From positions 186,001 through 250,000 of the forward strand of contig NZ_QZWI01000003.1 of NCBI RefSeq assembly GCF_003614975.1: a DNA stretch of 64,000 bases. The letters are read 5' to 3'. The stretch's first letter is position 1. The number at the start of each line of letters is the position of its first letter. Below the pieces are notes generated by a model. It searched no databases. It was not told the DNA's origin and saw nothing but the letters and a program-made list of their open reading frames with translations. Both the position numbers and the translations under genes were made by a program. Below, in pieces: positions 46,736 through 56,862 of the stretch. The stretch is from Rahnella bruchi (GTDB taxonomy: Bacteria; Pseudomonadota; Gammaproteobacteria; Enterobacterales; Enterobacteriaceae).

Positions 46736-47956
46736 TTATTTGTCGTTTTTCAGCTTACGCATTACCAGCGTGGCGTTGGTGCCGCCGAAGCCGAAGCTGT
46801 TAGACATCACAGTCGTCAGCTCGCGCTGAGTCGGTTTAGTGATGATGTCCATGCCTTCTGCCTGCTCATCGAGATTTTCGATGTTGATGCTTGGCGCGAT
46901 GAAGCCGTGTTCAGCCATCAGCAAGGTGTAGATGGCTTCCTGAACGCCCGCAGCACCCAGAGAGTGACCGGTCATGGCTTTGGTCGAAGACAGCGCCGGC
47001 GTTTTATCGCCGAACACTTCACGGATAGCACCCAGCTCTTTCACGTCGCCGACCGGAGTAGAAGTCCCGTGCACGTTAACGTAATCGATTGGGGTATCAA
47101 CGCCGTTCATTGCCATTTTCATGCAACGCACTGCGCCTTCGCCAGATGGCGCTACCATGTCTGCGCCGTCAGACGTTGCGCCGTAGCCAACGATTTCTGC
47201 GTAGATGTGTGCGCCACGTGCCAGAGCGTGTTCCAGCTCTTCCACAACAACCATACCGCCGCCGCCTGCGATAACGAAACCATCGCGCGCTTTGTCGTAG
47301 GTACGGGAAGCTTTGTCTGGCGTTTCGTTGTAGCTGGTGGACAGTGCGCCCATCGCGTCGAATTCACACGCCATTTCCCAGCACAGTTCTTCACCGCCGC
47401 CTGCAAACACAACGTCCTGTTTGCCCAGCTGGATCATTTCTACCGCGTTACCGATGCAGTGTGCAGAGGTGGCGCAGGCAGAACTGATGGAATAGTTAAC
47501 ACCGCGAATTTTGAACGGCGTTGCGAGGCAGGCAGAAACACCGGATGCCATCGCTTTGGTCACCATGTATGGACCAACGCCGCGCAGGCCTTTGGCACGC
47601 ATACCGTCGGAACCCGCAACCTGGTTACGTGGAGAACCGCCGCCGGAACCTGCAATCAGGCCGGTACGTTCGTTAGAAACCATCTCAGGGGTCAGACCGG
47701 AGTCTTCAATCGCCTGCTGCATGGAAAGGTAAGCGTAGATCGAGGCATCACTCATGAAACGCACAATCTTACGATCGATAAGGCCTGCGGTGTCTAATTT
47801 GACATCACCCCAGACGTGACTACGCATCCCGGCATCTTTCAGCTCTTGCGAGAAGGTGATCCCAGAGCGACCTTCCTGCAGAGATGCAAGAACTTCCTGC
47901 TTGTTGTTACCGATGCTCGAGATGATACCCAGGCCAGTAATCACTGCACGTTTCAT
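46736..47956 (-). CDS. fabB: Beta-ketoacyl-ACP synthase I
   Basis: FabB extends acyl-ACP chains and is essential for elongating cis-unsaturated intermediates. The 406-residue protein (E. coli 406) has the catalytic cysteine in [19 protein letters not shown], and the two histidines in [13 protein letters not shown] and [18 protein letters not shown], plus the C-terminal [14 protein letters not shown]. It is a single-gene unit with a promoter carrying FadR and FabR sites. mnmC is divergent from it. Confidence 0.98.
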   Translation of the reverse strand: MKRAVITGLGIISSIGNNKQEVLASLQEGRSGITFSQELKDAGMRSHVWGDVKLDTAGLIDRKIVRFMSDASIYAYLSMQQAIEDSGLTPEMVSNERTGLIAGSGGGSPRNQVAGSDGMRAKGLRGVGPYMVTKAMASGVSACLATPFKIRGVNYSISSACATSAHCIGNAVEMIQLGKQDVVFAGGGEELCWEMACEFDAMGALSTSYNETPDKASRTYDKARDGFVIAGGGGMVVVEELEHALARGAHIYAEIVGYGATSDGADMVAPSGEGAVRCMKMAMNGVDTPIDYVNVHGTSTPVGDVKELGAIREVFGDKTPALSSTKAMTGHSLGAAGVQEAIYTLLMAEHGFIAPSINIENLDEQAEGMDIITKPTQRELTTVMSNSFGFGGTNATLVMRKLKNDK

Positions 47957-47999
47957 TTAATACCTCTTGTACTATTCACCATTTGGGATTTCGTCACGC

Positions 48000-48028
48000 A
48001 CTCTAGCGTACAGTTGTACGCCGAACAA
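48000..48028 (-). promoter_or_regulatory. fabB promoter
   Basis: On the minus strand a TTGTTC -35 (48028-48023) and a TAGAGT -10 (48005-48000) are 17 bp apart. The FabR palindrome fills the spacer, and the FadR site overlaps and extends upstream of the -35. Confidence 0.7.
48005..48022. promoter_or_regulatory. FabR binding site in the fabB promoter
   Basis: AGCGTACAGTTGTACGCC has perfect 7-bp arms GCGTACA and TGTACGC, matching the FabR type AGCGTACA-N2-TGTACGCT. FabR bound here would block the promoter when unsaturated acyl thioesters are plentiful. Confidence 0.8.
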
Positions 48029-48040
48029 GTCCGATCAGCA
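48024..48040 (-). promoter_or_regulatory. FadR binding site upstream of fabB
   Basis: On the minus strand TGCTGATCGGACTTGTT agrees closely with the FadR pattern AGCTGGTCCGACNTGTT (mismatches at the first, sixth and ninth positions). It lies at and above the -35, where FadR activates fabB in E. coli. Confidence 0.72.
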
Positions 48041-48125
48041 ATTCCTTATGTAAATCGTAGTAAATTTGCGCAGGGTCAGACGCAGCGTTAAACTCCGGCA
48101 TCGCCTTGAACTGAGAGAGTTTCAC

Positions 48126-50168
48126 GTGAGCCATAACCCGATCACACCCGCTGAATTAAGCTGGAACGAACAGGGTACACCTGTTTCCCGACATTTTGAT
48201 GACGTCTATTTTTCCAATCAGAGCGGCCTGCTGGAAACACGTCATGTTTTTCTCAATGGCAACCATTTTCCGGCGCGTTTTGCTGAGCACACTCGTCCGC
48301 TGTGTATCATCGCAGAGACCGGTTTTGGCACCGGTTTAAACTTTTTGTCGCTATGGCAGGCCTTCGATGCGTTTCACGCCGAAAACCCTGATGCCACACT
48401 GCAACGCCTGCATTTCATCAGCTACGAGAAATTCCCGCTGTCTGCCAGGGATCTCGCGACAGCGCATACGCAATGGCCCGAACTCGCCGCGTATTCCGGG
48501 CAACTTTGCGAACAATGGCCGATGGCCTTTTCCGGCTGCCATCGCCTGTTGCTGGCGGGCGGGCGCATCACACTTGACCTGTGGTTCGGCGATGTGACTA
48601 CCCTGCTTCCGGCATGTGACACCAGTATGAATCAGCAGGTCGATGCCTGGTTTCTTGATGGCTTCGCGCCTTCCAAAAATCCCGACATGTGGACCGAAGC
48701 GTTATTCCGTTCCATGGCAAAAATGACCCGTCCGCAAGGCACCTTCGCGACATTTACGGTGGCCGGTTTCGTGCGCCGCGGATTGCAGGATGCCGGTTTC
48801 GACATCGGTAAAGTGCCGGGATTTGGCGAAAAACGACATATGTTAGCCGGCTTTATACCAGCAGAAAGGCCAGCAGGAATTGACGTATCTCATCCCGCGC
48901 CGTGGTATGTGCGTCCGGCGGCGAAAAATGCGACAGAATTTGCGGTATCAGGGGGTGGCGTCGCCAGCGCCGTGTTGTCACTGGCGTTATTGCGCCGTGG
49001 TTATTCGGTCACGTTGTACTGTGCGGATGAAAAACCGGCGCTCGGCGCTTCCGGTAACCGTCAGGGCGCGGTTTATCCGCTGCTCAATGGCCGTGGCGAC
49101 ACCCTGGAACACTTCTTTGCGCACGCCTTCACTTTCGCCCGTCGCCAGTATGAACAGTTTGAAAAGCTGGGCGTCCCTTTCGATCACGGCTGGAGCGGCG
49201 TAACACAGCTCAGCTATGACGAAAAAAGTCAGAGCAAAATCGGCGGCATACTGAACGGTGGCTGGCCGGAAGAGCTGGCAAAAGGACTGAGCGAAGAAGA
49301 TGTGGAAGCGTTGTGCGGATTACCGTGCGGCAGCGGCGGCGTGACCTATCCGCTAGGTGCATGGCTGTGCCCGGCAGAACTGACCGCATCGCTGATCAGT
49401 CTGGGCGTAGCACAGGGTTTAACGGTGCATTATCGCCAGCGCGTGACCGCATTAGATTTTGACGCGGATTCACAATGGATGCTGACCTTTGCCGAGGGTC
49501 ATACAGTCCGTCATCAGGCGGTAGTACTGGCGAACGGCACGGATATTACGGATTTCAGCCAGACTGAAAAATTGCCCGTTTACGCTGTTAGCGGTCAGGT
49601 TTCTCATATTCCAACCACACCGGAGCTGAGCAAGCTGAAACAGGTGCTGTGCTACGACGGTTATATGACGCCGGTCAGTCCGCAAAACCAGCATCATTGC
49701 ATTGGCGCAAGCTATCACCGTGCAGATAAATGTACGGATTACCGTGACGACGATCAGCAGGAAAACCGCCAGCGCCTGATCAATTGCCTGCCGGAGATGC
49801 AATGGCCGCATGACGTGGATGTCAGTGAAGGCGAAGCGCGCAACGGTGTGCGTTGTGCAACGCGGGACCACCTGCCGATGATAGGCTCTGTGTCTGATTA
49901 CGACGCCCTGCTTGAGAGTTATAAAAAGCTGGATCTGGATATTCAGCGCCACCGCCCCATTGCTCCGGCACCGCATTACGAAAATCTGTTCCTGTTTGGT
50001 GCGCTCGGTTCACGCGGGCTGAGTTCCGCGCCGCTCGGTGCAGAAATTCTGGCCGCGCAGATTGCCGGTGAGCCAATCCCTCTGGACAGTGAAACGCTGG
50101 CAGCACTGAATCCGAACCGCATGTGGGTCAGAAAATTGCTGAAAGGGCGTCCGGTCGAATCGCATTAA
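48126..50168 (+). CDS. mnmC: Bifunctional tRNA mnm5s2U synthesis protein MnmC (GTG start)
   Basis: MnmC finishes the mnm5s2U modification at wobble position 34 of some tRNAs: the C-terminal FAD domain removes carboxymethyl from cmnm5, and the N-terminal domain methylates the amine with SAM. I choose the GTG at 48126 (680 residues; E. coli 668), since the following residues [20 protein letters not shown] align with the family start; the frame extends upstream to 48066 without support. Visible are the SAM motif [18 protein letters not shown] (about 60-80), [17 protein letters not shown], and the FAD motif [20 protein letters not shown] (about 275-295). It is divergent from fabB. Confidence 0.95.
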   Translation: MSHNPITPAELSWNEQGTPVSRHFDDVYFSNQSGLLETRHVFLNGNHFPARFAEHTRPLCIIAETGFGTGLNFLSLWQAFDAFHAENPDATLQRLHFISYEKFPLSARDLATAHTQWPELAAYSGQLCEQWPMAFSGCHRLLLAGGRITLDLWFGDVTTLLPACDTSMNQQVDAWFLDGFAPSKNPDMWTEALFRSMAKMTRPQGTFATFTVAGFVRRGLQDAGFDIGKVPGFGEKRHMLAGFIPAERPAGIDVSHPAPWYVRPAAKNATEFAVSGGGVASAVLSLALLRRGYSVTLYCADEKPALGASGNRQGAVYPLLNGRGDTLEHFFAHAFTFARRQYEQFEKLGVPFDHGWSGVTQLSYDEKSQSKIGGILNGGWPEELAKGLSEEDVEALCGLPCGSGGVTYPLGAWLCPAELTASLISLGVAQGLTVHYRQRVTALDFDADSQWMLTFAEGHTVRHQAVVLANGTDITDFSQTEKLPVYAVSGQVSHIPTTPELSKLKQVLCYDGYMTPVSPQNQHHCIGASYHRADKCTDYRDDDQQENRQRLINCLPEMQWPHDVDVSEGEARNGVRCATRDHLPMIGSVSDYDALLESYKKLDLDIQRHRPIAPAPHYENLFLFGALGSRGLSSAPLGAEILAAQIAGEPIPLDSETLAALNPNRMWVRKLLKGRPVESH

Positions 50169-50186
50169 TCCGCCTCTCCTCAGACA

Positions 50187-50230
50187 ATAAAAAAGCGCAG
50201 CCGGTTAACCCGTCGCTGCGCTTTCTTTGC
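50187..50230. terminator. Bidirectional terminator between mnmC and yfcL
   Basis: AAAGCGCAGC (50192-50201) and GCTGCGCTTT (50215-50224) form a perfect 10-bp stem, with A-rich sequence before and TCTTT after, so it can serve both convergent genes. Confidence 0.88.
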
Positions 50231-50240
50231 CGAAAAGTGC

Positions 50241-50519
50241 TTACTGTGGCAGGGAAGCCTGATACAGATTCTCCCACATTCCCTGCACTAAGGCCTGATC
50301 GCGCGGTGAAAGTTCACCGGCCTGAATGGCTTTATTCAAACCATCCTGAACACGAATTTTCAGCGCTTCGGCGGTGTGCTCACCGTTTTCTTCCGCTTCT
50401 GCCACAGCGACTGTCAGGTGGCCTCGCAGATAGCCACTGGCAAATAATTCATCGTCGCTGGCGCTTTCGACCATATCGTCGATCAGCGTTAAAATCCGCG
50501 TTTCAAATTCTGCGATCAT
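50241..50519 (-). CDS. yfcL: YfcL family protein
   Basis: This is a 92-residue conserved acidic protein of unknown function, the same length and position as E. coli yfcL. It is predicted to be helical ([35 protein letters not shown]). It follows epmC by 24 bp, so the two are likely one transcript, ended by the terminator shared with mnmC. Confidence 0.92.
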   Translation of the reverse strand: MIAEFETRILTLIDDMVESASDDELFASGYLRGHLTVAVAEAEENGEHTAEALKIRVQDGLNKAIQAGELSPRDQALVQGMWENLYQASLPQ

Positions 50520-50543
50520 TACTTTTCCTCTCGTGTTCAGTTC

Positions 50544-51101
50544 TTATTCGATCGGCTGCAATGCAGGGAAATCTGCAGGCGTCAAAGGGGGCGTATTGTA
50601 AAACGATTGTAACGCTTTAATAAAGCGCGCCGGTCTTTCCGGAATACCCTGTTCCAGCATACGCAGTACTTCTTCGCGCACTTTATTCTGGAAACCCACG
50701 CGATCTGGCTCACAATCGCCGCTCAGGTTGTCGCAGCTGACGTTGAAACTAAAGCCCGCCGCCGCGCAGAACAACCATTCATAAGATTGTGGTTTAACTT
50801 CAACTTTCTCAAATTCACTTTGCGTTTGTGCGTCACGACCGTCCGGGCAGTACCAGTATCCGAAGTCCACCAGCTTATGGCGTTCGGCACCGGCCACGCA
50901 CCAGTGGGAAATCTCATGCATGCCGCTGGCGTAATAACCATGTGCGAACACAATGCGGTTAAAGGGTTCTTGTTCATCAGCAGGCAGATAGATCGGTTCG
51001 TCGTCGCCTTTCACAAGGCGAACGTTGAATTCCTCAAAGAAACAGGAATCAAAAATGTCGATCAATTGATGATAGTTATGTGTTGCAGTCGAATCAGACA
51101 T
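50544..51101 (-). CDS. epmC: Elongation factor P hydroxylase EpmC
   Basis: EpmC (YfcM) hydroxylates the lysylated lysine of elongation factor P. From the ATG at 51101 it has 185 residues (E. coli 182), beginning MSDSTATHNYHQLIDIFDSC. The metal-binding core shows FAHGYYASGMHEISHWCVAG (HExxH-like) and DFGYWYCPDGRD. The frame could extend 19 codons upstream, into sequence without family match. It precedes yfcL and is 99 bp downstream of yfcA. Confidence 0.94.
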   Translation of the reverse strand: MSDSTATHNYHQLIDIFDSCFFEEFNVRLVKGDDEPIYLPADEQEPFNRIVFAHGYYASGMHEISHWCVAGAERHKLVDFGYWYCPDGRDAQTQSEFEKVEVKPQSYEWLFCAAAGFSFNVSCDNLSGDCEPDRVGFQNKVREEVLRMLEQGIPERPARFIKALQSFYNTPPLTPADFPALQPIE

Positions 51102-51200
51102 AAAAGCTGTGAAACTCAGTAAGTGAGAAAGGGCGACAATATACCCTTGTTTAAACACCCGATTTCATGACCTCAGGCAAGCATTTTGTTGCTCCTGAGA

Positions 51201-52001
51201 TTATAAATGCAGGCTTAACCATTGATGAATTTCGGCACCATGATTGTCATAAATCAGTTTGCAGCTCATCACCACAGAAACAATGACCACCATCGGGCGG
51301 ATCATCTTCTGGCCTTTGGTCAGCACCATGCGTGCGCCAAGCCGCGCGCCGATAAATTGCCCGGCCGCCATGACAAATCCCAGTACCCAAATCACCTTGC
51401 CGCCCAGAATAAAGAAGATCAGGCCACCCAGGTTTGAGGTGAAATTGAGTACTTTCGCGTGTGCCGTGGCTTTTGCCAGATTAAACCCGCATAACGTCAC
51501 AAAGCCCAGCGCATAGAAGGATCCGGCACCGGGACCAAAAAATCCGTCGTAGAAACCAACGCAACCGCCGCCCACCAGCGCATACGGCAATGCATTTAAG
51601 CGTCTTGCCCGATCACTTTCGCCCAGTCGCGGCGTCAGTAAAAAATATAAACCGATGCAGATGATCAGCAGCGGCAATACCTGACGCAGCATATCTGCGC
51701 GCATATGCTGGATAAGGATCGCTCCAATCACCGAGCCGACAAAGGTACAGGCAATATTAAGCTTTTGATCGTTAAGATCCACCACGCCACGCCGCACAAA
51801 GTACAGGCTGGCAGAAAAGGAGCCGCCAATAGAAGACAATTTATTGGTCGCAATCGCCTGTGCTGGCGGGACACCCGCCGCGAGCAGCGCCGGGAGGCTG
51901 ATCAGCCCGCCGCCACCGGCGATGGAATCAATGAAACCGGCACACAGTGCAACGAAAAATAAAACAACCAAAACCCACGGGGCAACAATCAACCAGTCCA
52001 T
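51201..52001 (-). CDS. yfcA: TSUP-family membrane transporter YfcA
   Basis: YfcA is an inner-membrane protein of the TauE/SafE (TSUP) family, which export sulfur-containing organic anions; the substrate is not settled. The 266-residue protein has about eight hydrophobic segments and family motifs such as AGFIDSIAGGGGLISLPALL, the NKLSSIGGSFSASLYF block and GFYDGFFGPGAGSFYALGF. The length is close to that of E. coli (269). It follows mepA by 45 bp in the aroC-mepA-yfcA-epmC-yfcL order. Confidence 0.93.
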   Translation of the reverse strand: MDWLIVAPWVLVVLFFVALCAGFIDSIAGGGGLISLPALLAAGVPPAQAIATNKLSSIGGSFSASLYFVRRGVVDLNDQKLNIACTFVGSVIGAILIQHMRADMLRQVLPLLIICIGLYFLLTPRLGESDRARRLNALPYALVGGGCVGFYDGFFGPGAGSFYALGFVTLCGFNLAKATAHAKVLNFTSNLGGLIFFILGGKVIWVLGFVMAAGQFIGARLGARMVLTKGQKMIRPMVVIVSVVMSCKLIYDNHGAEIHQWLSLHL

Positions 52002-52046
52002 TTTTTTGTCAGCTCGCTATGCGTGGCGAAGAGTGAGTGAAACCTG

Positions 52047-52898
52047 TTAAAGAACGTGTTTATCCAGCAGCGCCTGACAAGAAGGCGGCAGCGGAGGTGG
52101 CTCTTTTTTCACAGATGTTCCGCTACCCGGCTTCGGCGGCAGGAACCAACTTTGCAGCTCCGCGCCACAACCATCACCCGGAGGCGGCGGTGCCTGATTC
52201 TCACACTCGAGATTACCGACCGGACAACGCAGACGAACGTGCATGTGCGCGCGATGACCAAACCATGGGCGCACTTTATGCAGCCATTCTCGATCTGTTC
52301 CGGCATCGAGGCAAAGCTGTTGCTTGATGGCCGGATTGACGAAGATCCGCACCACTTCTTTATCCTGCGCGGCCATTTTGATCAGCGTTTCAATACGCGG
52401 CTGCCACTGGCCTGGCACAATGGATTTACCGTTCGCACTCACCAGGTCGATAGGCTGCGGTTTGAGCAGCATCTTTTCGCTCCAGCGCTGGCGTGGCAAT
52501 TGCAACCAGATATCCACATCCAGCCCTGACTGATGGCTGGCATGGCCGCTGCTGAAACGACCACCGGCTGGCATCGCCATATCCCCCACCAGCATGGTGC
52601 CCAGACCTTTTTGCTGTGCCTGAGTACCGAGACGGGTGATAAATGCCAGCAAATCCGGTTGCCCGAAATAACGACGCTGATCGGTGCGCATCACCTGATA
52701 ATCCGGTGAGTTCAGCGGCAATGGCTGAGCGCCCACCTGACAACCATTGGCGTAGCTGCCGATGGCTTCAGGCGTGCCCGGAACGGGCTGGATGATTTTC
52801 TGCCATGGCGTTGCTGCCAGAACCGGTGCGCAGAGCACCAGCGCCAGAAGACCGCCGCAGACGGCTTTCACCGCCGGGAGAGTGCGTAAGGTTTTCAT
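52047..52898 (-). CDS. mepA: Penicillin-insensitive murein DD-endopeptidase MepA
   Basis: MepA is a periplasmic zinc endopeptidase that cuts D-Ala-meso-DAP cross-links in peptidoglycan. The 283-residue precursor has a signal peptide (about 1-28, ending [12 protein letters not shown]) before [19 protein letters not shown]. The LAS-family zinc motifs are present: [18 protein letters not shown] and [12 protein letters not shown]. Paired cysteines and a Pro-rich C-terminus with [15 protein letters not shown] match E. coli MepA (274 residues). It is 7 bp after the aroC stop codon. Confidence 0.96.
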   Translation of the reverse strand: MKTLRTLPAVKAVCGGLLALVLCAPVLAATPWQKIIQPVPGTPEAIGSYANGCQVGAQPLPLNSPDYQVMRTDQRRYFGQPDLLAFITRLGTQAQQKGLGTMLVGDMAMPAGGRFSSGHASHQSGLDVDIWLQLPRQRWSEKMLLKPQPIDLVSANGKSIVPGQWQPRIETLIKMAAQDKEVVRIFVNPAIKQQLCLDAGTDREWLHKVRPWFGHRAHMHVRLRCPVGNLECENQAPPPPGDGCGAELQSWFLPPKPGSGTSVKKEPPPLPPSCQALLDKHVL

Positions 52899-52905
52899 CA
52901 GTGGC

Positions 52906-53991
52906 TTACCAGCGTGGTACGGAAGAATTGACGTCGCCGTTCTGGGCGCGCTGACGCAATAAGTGATCCATCAGCACGATCGCCATCATCGCTTCAGCAA
53001 TCGGCACTGCGCGGATCCCCACACAAGGATCATGACGGCCTTTAGTGATCATCTCTACCTGCTCGCCTTCACGGTTAATGGTACGGCCCGGAACGGTGAT
53101 GCTGGAAGTCGGTTTCAGCGCCAGATGCGCCACAACCGGCTGCCCGCTGCTGATGCCACCGAGAATGCCGCCCGCATGGTTACTTTCAAAACCGTTCGGG
53201 GTGATCTCGTCACGGTTTTCGCTGCCGCGTTTAGTGACAACCGCAAAGCCATCACCAATTTCCACGCCTTTGACCGCGTTAATGCTCATCAACGCGTGCG
53301 CCAGGTCAGCATCGAGACGGTCAAACACCGGCTCACCAAGACCGACCGGCACGTGATCCGCCACGACGGTGATTTTGGCACCTATCGAATCGCCTTCTTT
53401 TTTCAGCGCGCGCATCAGTTCATCCAGCGCTTCGAGCTTGCTCTCATCCGGGCAGAAGAACGGGTTGGTTTCGACCAGATCCCAGTCTTTCAGTTCGCAG
53501 GTGATATCGCCCATCTGAGACATATAACCGCGCACTTTAACGCCGAATTTTTCCAGCAAATATTTTTTGGCAACCGCACCGGCAGCCACACGCATGGCGG
53601 TTTCACGGGCAGAAGAACGGCCACCGCCACGATAGTCGCGCACGCCGTATTTTTGCTCGTAGGTGTAATCGGCATGGCCCGGACGGAATACGTCTTTGAT
53701 CGCGCTGTAATCCTGTGAACGCTGGTCGGTGTTCTGGATAATCAGGCCGATGCTGGTCCCGGTGGTCACGCCTTCGAACACGCCGGAGAGGATTTTCACT
53801 TCGTCGGCTTCGCGGCGCTGTGTGGTATAGCGTGAGGTGCCCGGACGACGACGGTCGAGATCGTGTTGCAGGTCTGCTTCGGTCAGCGCAATGCCCGGCG
53901 GCACACCGTCAATAATACAGCCCAGTGCCACACCGTGAGATTCGCCAAAAGTAGTGACGCGGAAAAACTGCCCAATACTGTTCCCTGCCAT
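52906..53991 (-). CDS. aroC: Chorismate synthase
   Basis: AroC makes chorismate from EPSP using reduced FMN, the last common step to aromatic compounds. From the ATG at 53991 it has 361 residues (E. coli 361), beginning [20 protein letters not shown] with the first conserved histidine. A GTG one codon upstream is possible but the AAGGAG ribosome site is better spaced for the ATG. Other signatures are [40 protein letters not shown] and [19 protein letters not shown]. It lies 82 bp after prmB. Confidence 0.98.
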   Translation of the reverse strand: MAGNSIGQFFRVTTFGESHGVALGCIIDGVPPGIALTEADLQHDLDRRRPGTSRYTTQRREADEVKILSGVFEGVTTGTSIGLIIQNTDQRSQDYSAIKDVFRPGHADYTYEQKYGVRDYRGGGRSSARETAMRVAAGAVAKKYLLEKFGVKVRGYMSQMGDITCELKDWDLVETNPFFCPDESKLEALDELMRALKKEGDSIGAKITVVADHVPVGLGEPVFDRLDADLAHALMSINAVKGVEIGDGFAVVTKRGSENRDEITPNGFESNHAGGILGGISSGQPVVAHLALKPTSSITVPGRTINREGEQVEMITKGRHDPCVGIRAVPIAEAMMAIVLMDHLLRQRAQNGDVNSSVPRW

Positions 53992-54073
53992 CACGGCTCC
54001 TTAACCATTATGTAGAGTAATTTTTGAATGACCGGCTTAGCGCCGGTCATGATTGTCAGCGATGACGGGTAAA

Positions 54074-55006
54074 TCAGTCGCGGTATGCGCGGAATTCTTC
54101 GGCGCAATCGACCAGCTGCTGTTTAGTCAGCATAAAGACACCGTCACCACCGTTTTCAAATTCCAGCCAGGTGAACGGGATCTCAGGATATTGGTCCATC
54201 AGATGCACCATGCTGTTACCCACTTCGCAAACCAGCACGCCGTTATCGGTCAGGTAATCCGGCGCACAGGCCAGAATGCGACGGGTCAGTTTCAGACCAT
54301 CGCTGCCGGAAGCCAGACCCAGAACCGGTTCGTGACGATATTCCTGTGGCAGGTCAGACATATCTTCTTCATCAACATACGGTGGATTGGTCACAATCAG
54401 GTCGTACTGCAACGCAGGCAATTCGCGGAACAGGTCGGAACGGATTGGCGTCACCCAGTTTTCGATGCCATGCGTGTCGATATTGCGCTCGGCTACGGCC
54501 AGCGCGTCGGCAGAAATGTCTACCGCATCCACTTCGGTTTCAGGGAACGCGTAAGCACAGGCAATAGCGATACAGCCGCTGCCGGTACACATATCCAGAA
54601 TGTGCTGAGGTTTATCCTGCAAAATCCCGGCAAAGCGGTTGTTGATAAGCTCGCCAATTGGCGAACGTGGCACCAGAACGCGCTCATCGACATAAAACTC
54701 CATGTCGCAGAACCAGGCTTTATTAGTCAGATAGGCAACAGGAACACGTTCGTTAACGCGGCGGATCACGCGCTCAACGATACGATGGCGTTCGCTGGAA
54801 GTCAGACGCGCGGTGTGCATATCTTCAGGAATGTCCAGCGGCAAAAACACGCTTGGCAAAACCAGCTGCACTGCTTCGTCCCACGGGTTATCGGTGCCGT
54901 GACCGTAATAGACATTGGCCGCGTTCAGGCGGCTGACGGTCCAGCGCAGCATATCCTGAATGGTATGCAGTTCACTGACGGCTTCGTCGACGAAAATTTT
55001 GTCCAA
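54074..55006 (-). CDS. prmB: 50S ribosomal protein L3 glutamine methyltransferase PrmB
   Basis: PrmB methylates a glutamine of ribosomal protein L3 (Gln150 in E. coli). The 310-residue protein, the same length as in E. coli, has the SAM motif [20 protein letters not shown] and the catalytic [14 protein letters not shown] motif, common to the PrmC/PrmB/HemK family. It is divergent from smrB, with about 200 bp between, and leads into aroC. Confidence 0.97.
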   Translation of the reverse strand: MDKIFVDEAVSELHTIQDMLRWTVSRLNAANVYYGHGTDNPWDEAVQLVLPSVFLPLDIPEDMHTARLTSSERHRIVERVIRRVNERVPVAYLTNKAWFCDMEFYVDERVLVPRSPIGELINNRFAGILQDKPQHILDMCTGSGCIAIACAYAFPETEVDAVDISADALAVAERNIDTHGIENWVTPIRSDLFRELPALQYDLIVTNPPYVDEEDMSDLPQEYRHEPVLGLASGSDGLKLTRRILACAPDYLTDNGVLVCEVGNSMVHLMDQYPEIPFTWLEFENGGDGVFMLTKQQLVDCAEEFRAYRD

Positions 55007-55209
55007 TTTTATTCTCCAGGCAGTGCACGGGTTTTTAACAGACGTTTAACCCATTATTTGCCGCATAGTTTGCCACGAAGCCCGCCACAAATCAGCAGCT
55101 AGTCAACGCACTTGCGCGATGTCTCGAAGAATTTAACCCTGAGTTTTCTTTAAACCGCAGGGCGGCGGAAGGTACACTGTATGTATTGAGCGAAAATGAC
55201 GAAGAAATG

Positions 55210-55749
55210 ATGAAGAAAAAGCACCTGCTCAGCCCGGAGGAAACCGCGTTATTCCGTGAGGCTGTACCGGGCGTCAAGCGCCTGAAAAACGATACCATTA
55301 CGCACCGCCCGCGGCGGAAAAAGGTGGCAGAGTTGTCACCTAAAAAGCTGATTCAGGAGCAAGTGGACGCGAGTTATTATTTTTCTGATGAATTCCAGCC
55401 GATGTTGCAGGAAGAAGGCCCGGTTCGCCATATCCGGCCAGACGTCAGTCATTTTGAATTGAAAAAATTACGCCGTGGGGATTATTCGCCCGAGCTGTTT
55501 CTCGATTTACACGGTTTAACGCAGAAAGAAGCCAAACAGGAACTGGGCGCGCTGATCGCCGCCTGCCGCCGCGAACACGTGCATTGCGCCTGCGTGATGC
55601 ACGGTCACGGCAAACATATTCTCAAACAGCAAACCCCGCTGTGGCTGGCGCAACATCCTGACGTCGAAGCCTTCCATCAGGCACCGAAAGAACTCGGTGG
55701 CACCGCCGCCCTGCTGGTGCTGGTAGAGCTGGACGACAAAATCAGCTGA
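55210..55749 (+). CDS. smrB: Smr-domain ribosome rescue endonuclease SmrB
   Basis: SmrB (YfcN) cleaves mRNA behind collided ribosomes. From the ATG at 55210 it has 179 residues, starting [19 protein letters not shown] as in relatives; a TTG at 55186 and an ATG at 55207 are in frame upstream. The Smr domain at about 90-175 shows [19 protein letters not shown], the [20 protein letters not shown] block and [15 protein letters not shown]. The N-terminal ribosome-binding part is basic ([15 protein letters not shown]). A terminator and then a palindromic repeat follow it. Confidence 0.95.
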   Translation: MKKKHLLSPEETALFREAVPGVKRLKNDTITHRPRRKKVAELSPKKLIQEQVDASYYFSDEFQPMLQEEGPVRHIRPDVSHFELKKLRRGDYSPELFLDLHGLTQKEAKQELGALIAACRREHVHCACVMHGHGKHILKQQTPLWLAQHPDVEAFHQAPKELGGTAALLVLVELDDKIS

Positions 55750-55772
55750 CCCATCCCAATCTTCAGAAACGA

Positions 55773-55807
55773 GAAAGGCACAGCAGAAGCTGTGCCTTTC
55801 TTTTGTC
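55773..55807 (+). terminator. Intrinsic terminator of smrB
   Basis: GAAAGGCACAGC (55773-55784) and GCTGTGCCTTTC (55789-55800) form a perfect 12-bp stem with a 4-nt loop, followed by TTTTG. Confidence 0.92.
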
Positions 55808-55827
55808 TGTCGCTGAGCACCGATGCG

Positions 55828-55951
55828 TTACTCTAAATAATTCGAGTTGCAGAAAGCGGCAATTAAAATTATCCCGATGAGCTTACTCAGGTAAGTGATT
55901 CGGGTAATTTATCGCAGCCAACGCATCTGCGGCTCGAAGTATGGCGAGTAA
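55828..55951. repeat. 124-bp palindromic (MITE-like) enterobacterial repeat
   Basis: The ends are inverted: TTACTC at 55828 and GAGTAA at 55946-55951, then TTCGAGTTGCAG (55841-55852) against CTGCGGCTCGAA (55927-55938). The centre has nested pairs CCCGA/TCGGG around a CTTAC-TCAG-GTAAG hairpin (55882-55895). The element has the form of short intergenic repeats I recall from Serratia and Yersinia genomes. It lies between the convergent smrB and sixA. Confidence 0.75.
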
Positions 55952-55957
55952 AGGGGT

Positions 55958-56446
55958 TTAGACCTTAGCCATGACCTGGCACGGACTAAACTGCCAGTCA
56001 AAGGTCCCCTGTCCGGTTTCACCGTTCAGCTCGACGCTGGCCATTGCTGAGGTGGCAAACATCGGCGGGCAAACGCCCGGACACAGTTCTGCAACCAGAT
56101 AACCGACCAGCGGCAGGTGGGACACCACCAGCACAGCGCTGACGCCGGTCAGGGCCAGATGTTGCAGTTCACTGGCGACCAGAGCAGGATCACCACCCGG
56201 CGTCAGTTCCTTGAGAACCTCAATTTCTACGTTTTCAGGCAGAGACAGACACTGGCGAACTTTTTCAAGCGTCTGCTGCGCACGCAGGTACGGACTGACC
56301 AGAACGCGATCAATTTTGACGCCACGACCATTCAGCCAGGCCGCCATATGTACTGATTCGTCACATCCGCATTCGCTTAACGGGCGAACCGAGTCGCTTG
56401 CAGCTTCGAGAACTGCATCACCGTGACGCATAATTACAACTTGCAT
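55958..56446 (-). CDS. sixA: Phosphohistidine phosphatase SixA
   Basis: SixA dephosphorylates histidine phosphotransfer proteins (first shown for ArcB, later for NPr of the nitrogen PTS). The 162-residue protein (E. coli 161) starts MQVVIMRHGDAVLEAASDSV with the catalytic RHG motif (His8), followed by SPYLRAQQTLEKVRQCL and the second histidine in VVSHLPLVGYLVAELCP. The 416-bp gap upstream separates it from fadJ. Confidence 0.96.
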   Translation of the reverse strand: MQVVIMRHGDAVLEAASDSVRPLSECGCDESVHMAAWLNGRGVKIDRVLVSPYLRAQQTLEKVRQCLSLPENVEIEVLKELTPGGDPALVASELQHLALTGVSAVLVVSHLPLVGYLVAELCPGVCPPMFATSAMASVELNGETGQGTFDWQFSPCQVMAKV

Positions 56447-56862
56447 ATTGCACCGCTTTTGTTAACAAAAATAGCGCCATACAGAAACGCCGTGCGTGCT
56501 GTATTACCCATTGCCCAGCTGTTTTTCATCATGTTTCAAATGACCTTTCTCATTACAAGATAGCTGTAAGGCAGTACATCCACTTAACCGGCTGTGCCCA
56601 CATGCTTTGCATGGTAAGTATCAGCGGTCGGGCATTTTGCCTGAAAGTTCACGTAAAGAAAACGCTGTTTTTTACACCAACACTTACTGCTTGTAAACTG
56701 TTCAGGCGATTATTTAACCACTCGGGTTGTAGATCAACCGGTTGGGATCGTTTCTGTACAAAGTCAGTCTCACCATAAAAAAGATCCCGCAGGCCTTCGG
56801 TTGGCCACAAGCAGGATCTATTCCAGATTCCCGCGAAACTCAGAAATAAGCAGTGACCGCAG
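56447..56862. other. fadJ-sixA intergenic region
   Basis: This 416-bp region lies between the fadJ stop codon and the sixA start, both leftward. It holds the fadJ terminator at 56776-56820 and should hold the sixA promoter. Frames reading here are shadows that run into fadJ. I see no other structure. Confidence 0.5.
56776..56820 (-). terminator. Intrinsic terminator of fadIJ
   Basis: On the minus strand AGATCC-T-GC pairs with GC-G-GGATCT, with an inner GGCC/GGCC stem, followed by TTTTTT. It begins about 45 bp after the fadJ stop codon. Confidence 0.88.

Noticed and set aside
46907-47797. 296-codon plus-strand frame opposite fabB
   Set aside because: It is antisense to a highly conserved gene; its His/Phe/Arg-rich make-up is typical of a shadow frame.
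54053-55102. 349-codon plus-strand frame opposite prmB
   Set aside because: It mirrors prmB codon structure; prmB itself has clear motifs and the antisense protein resembles no known family.
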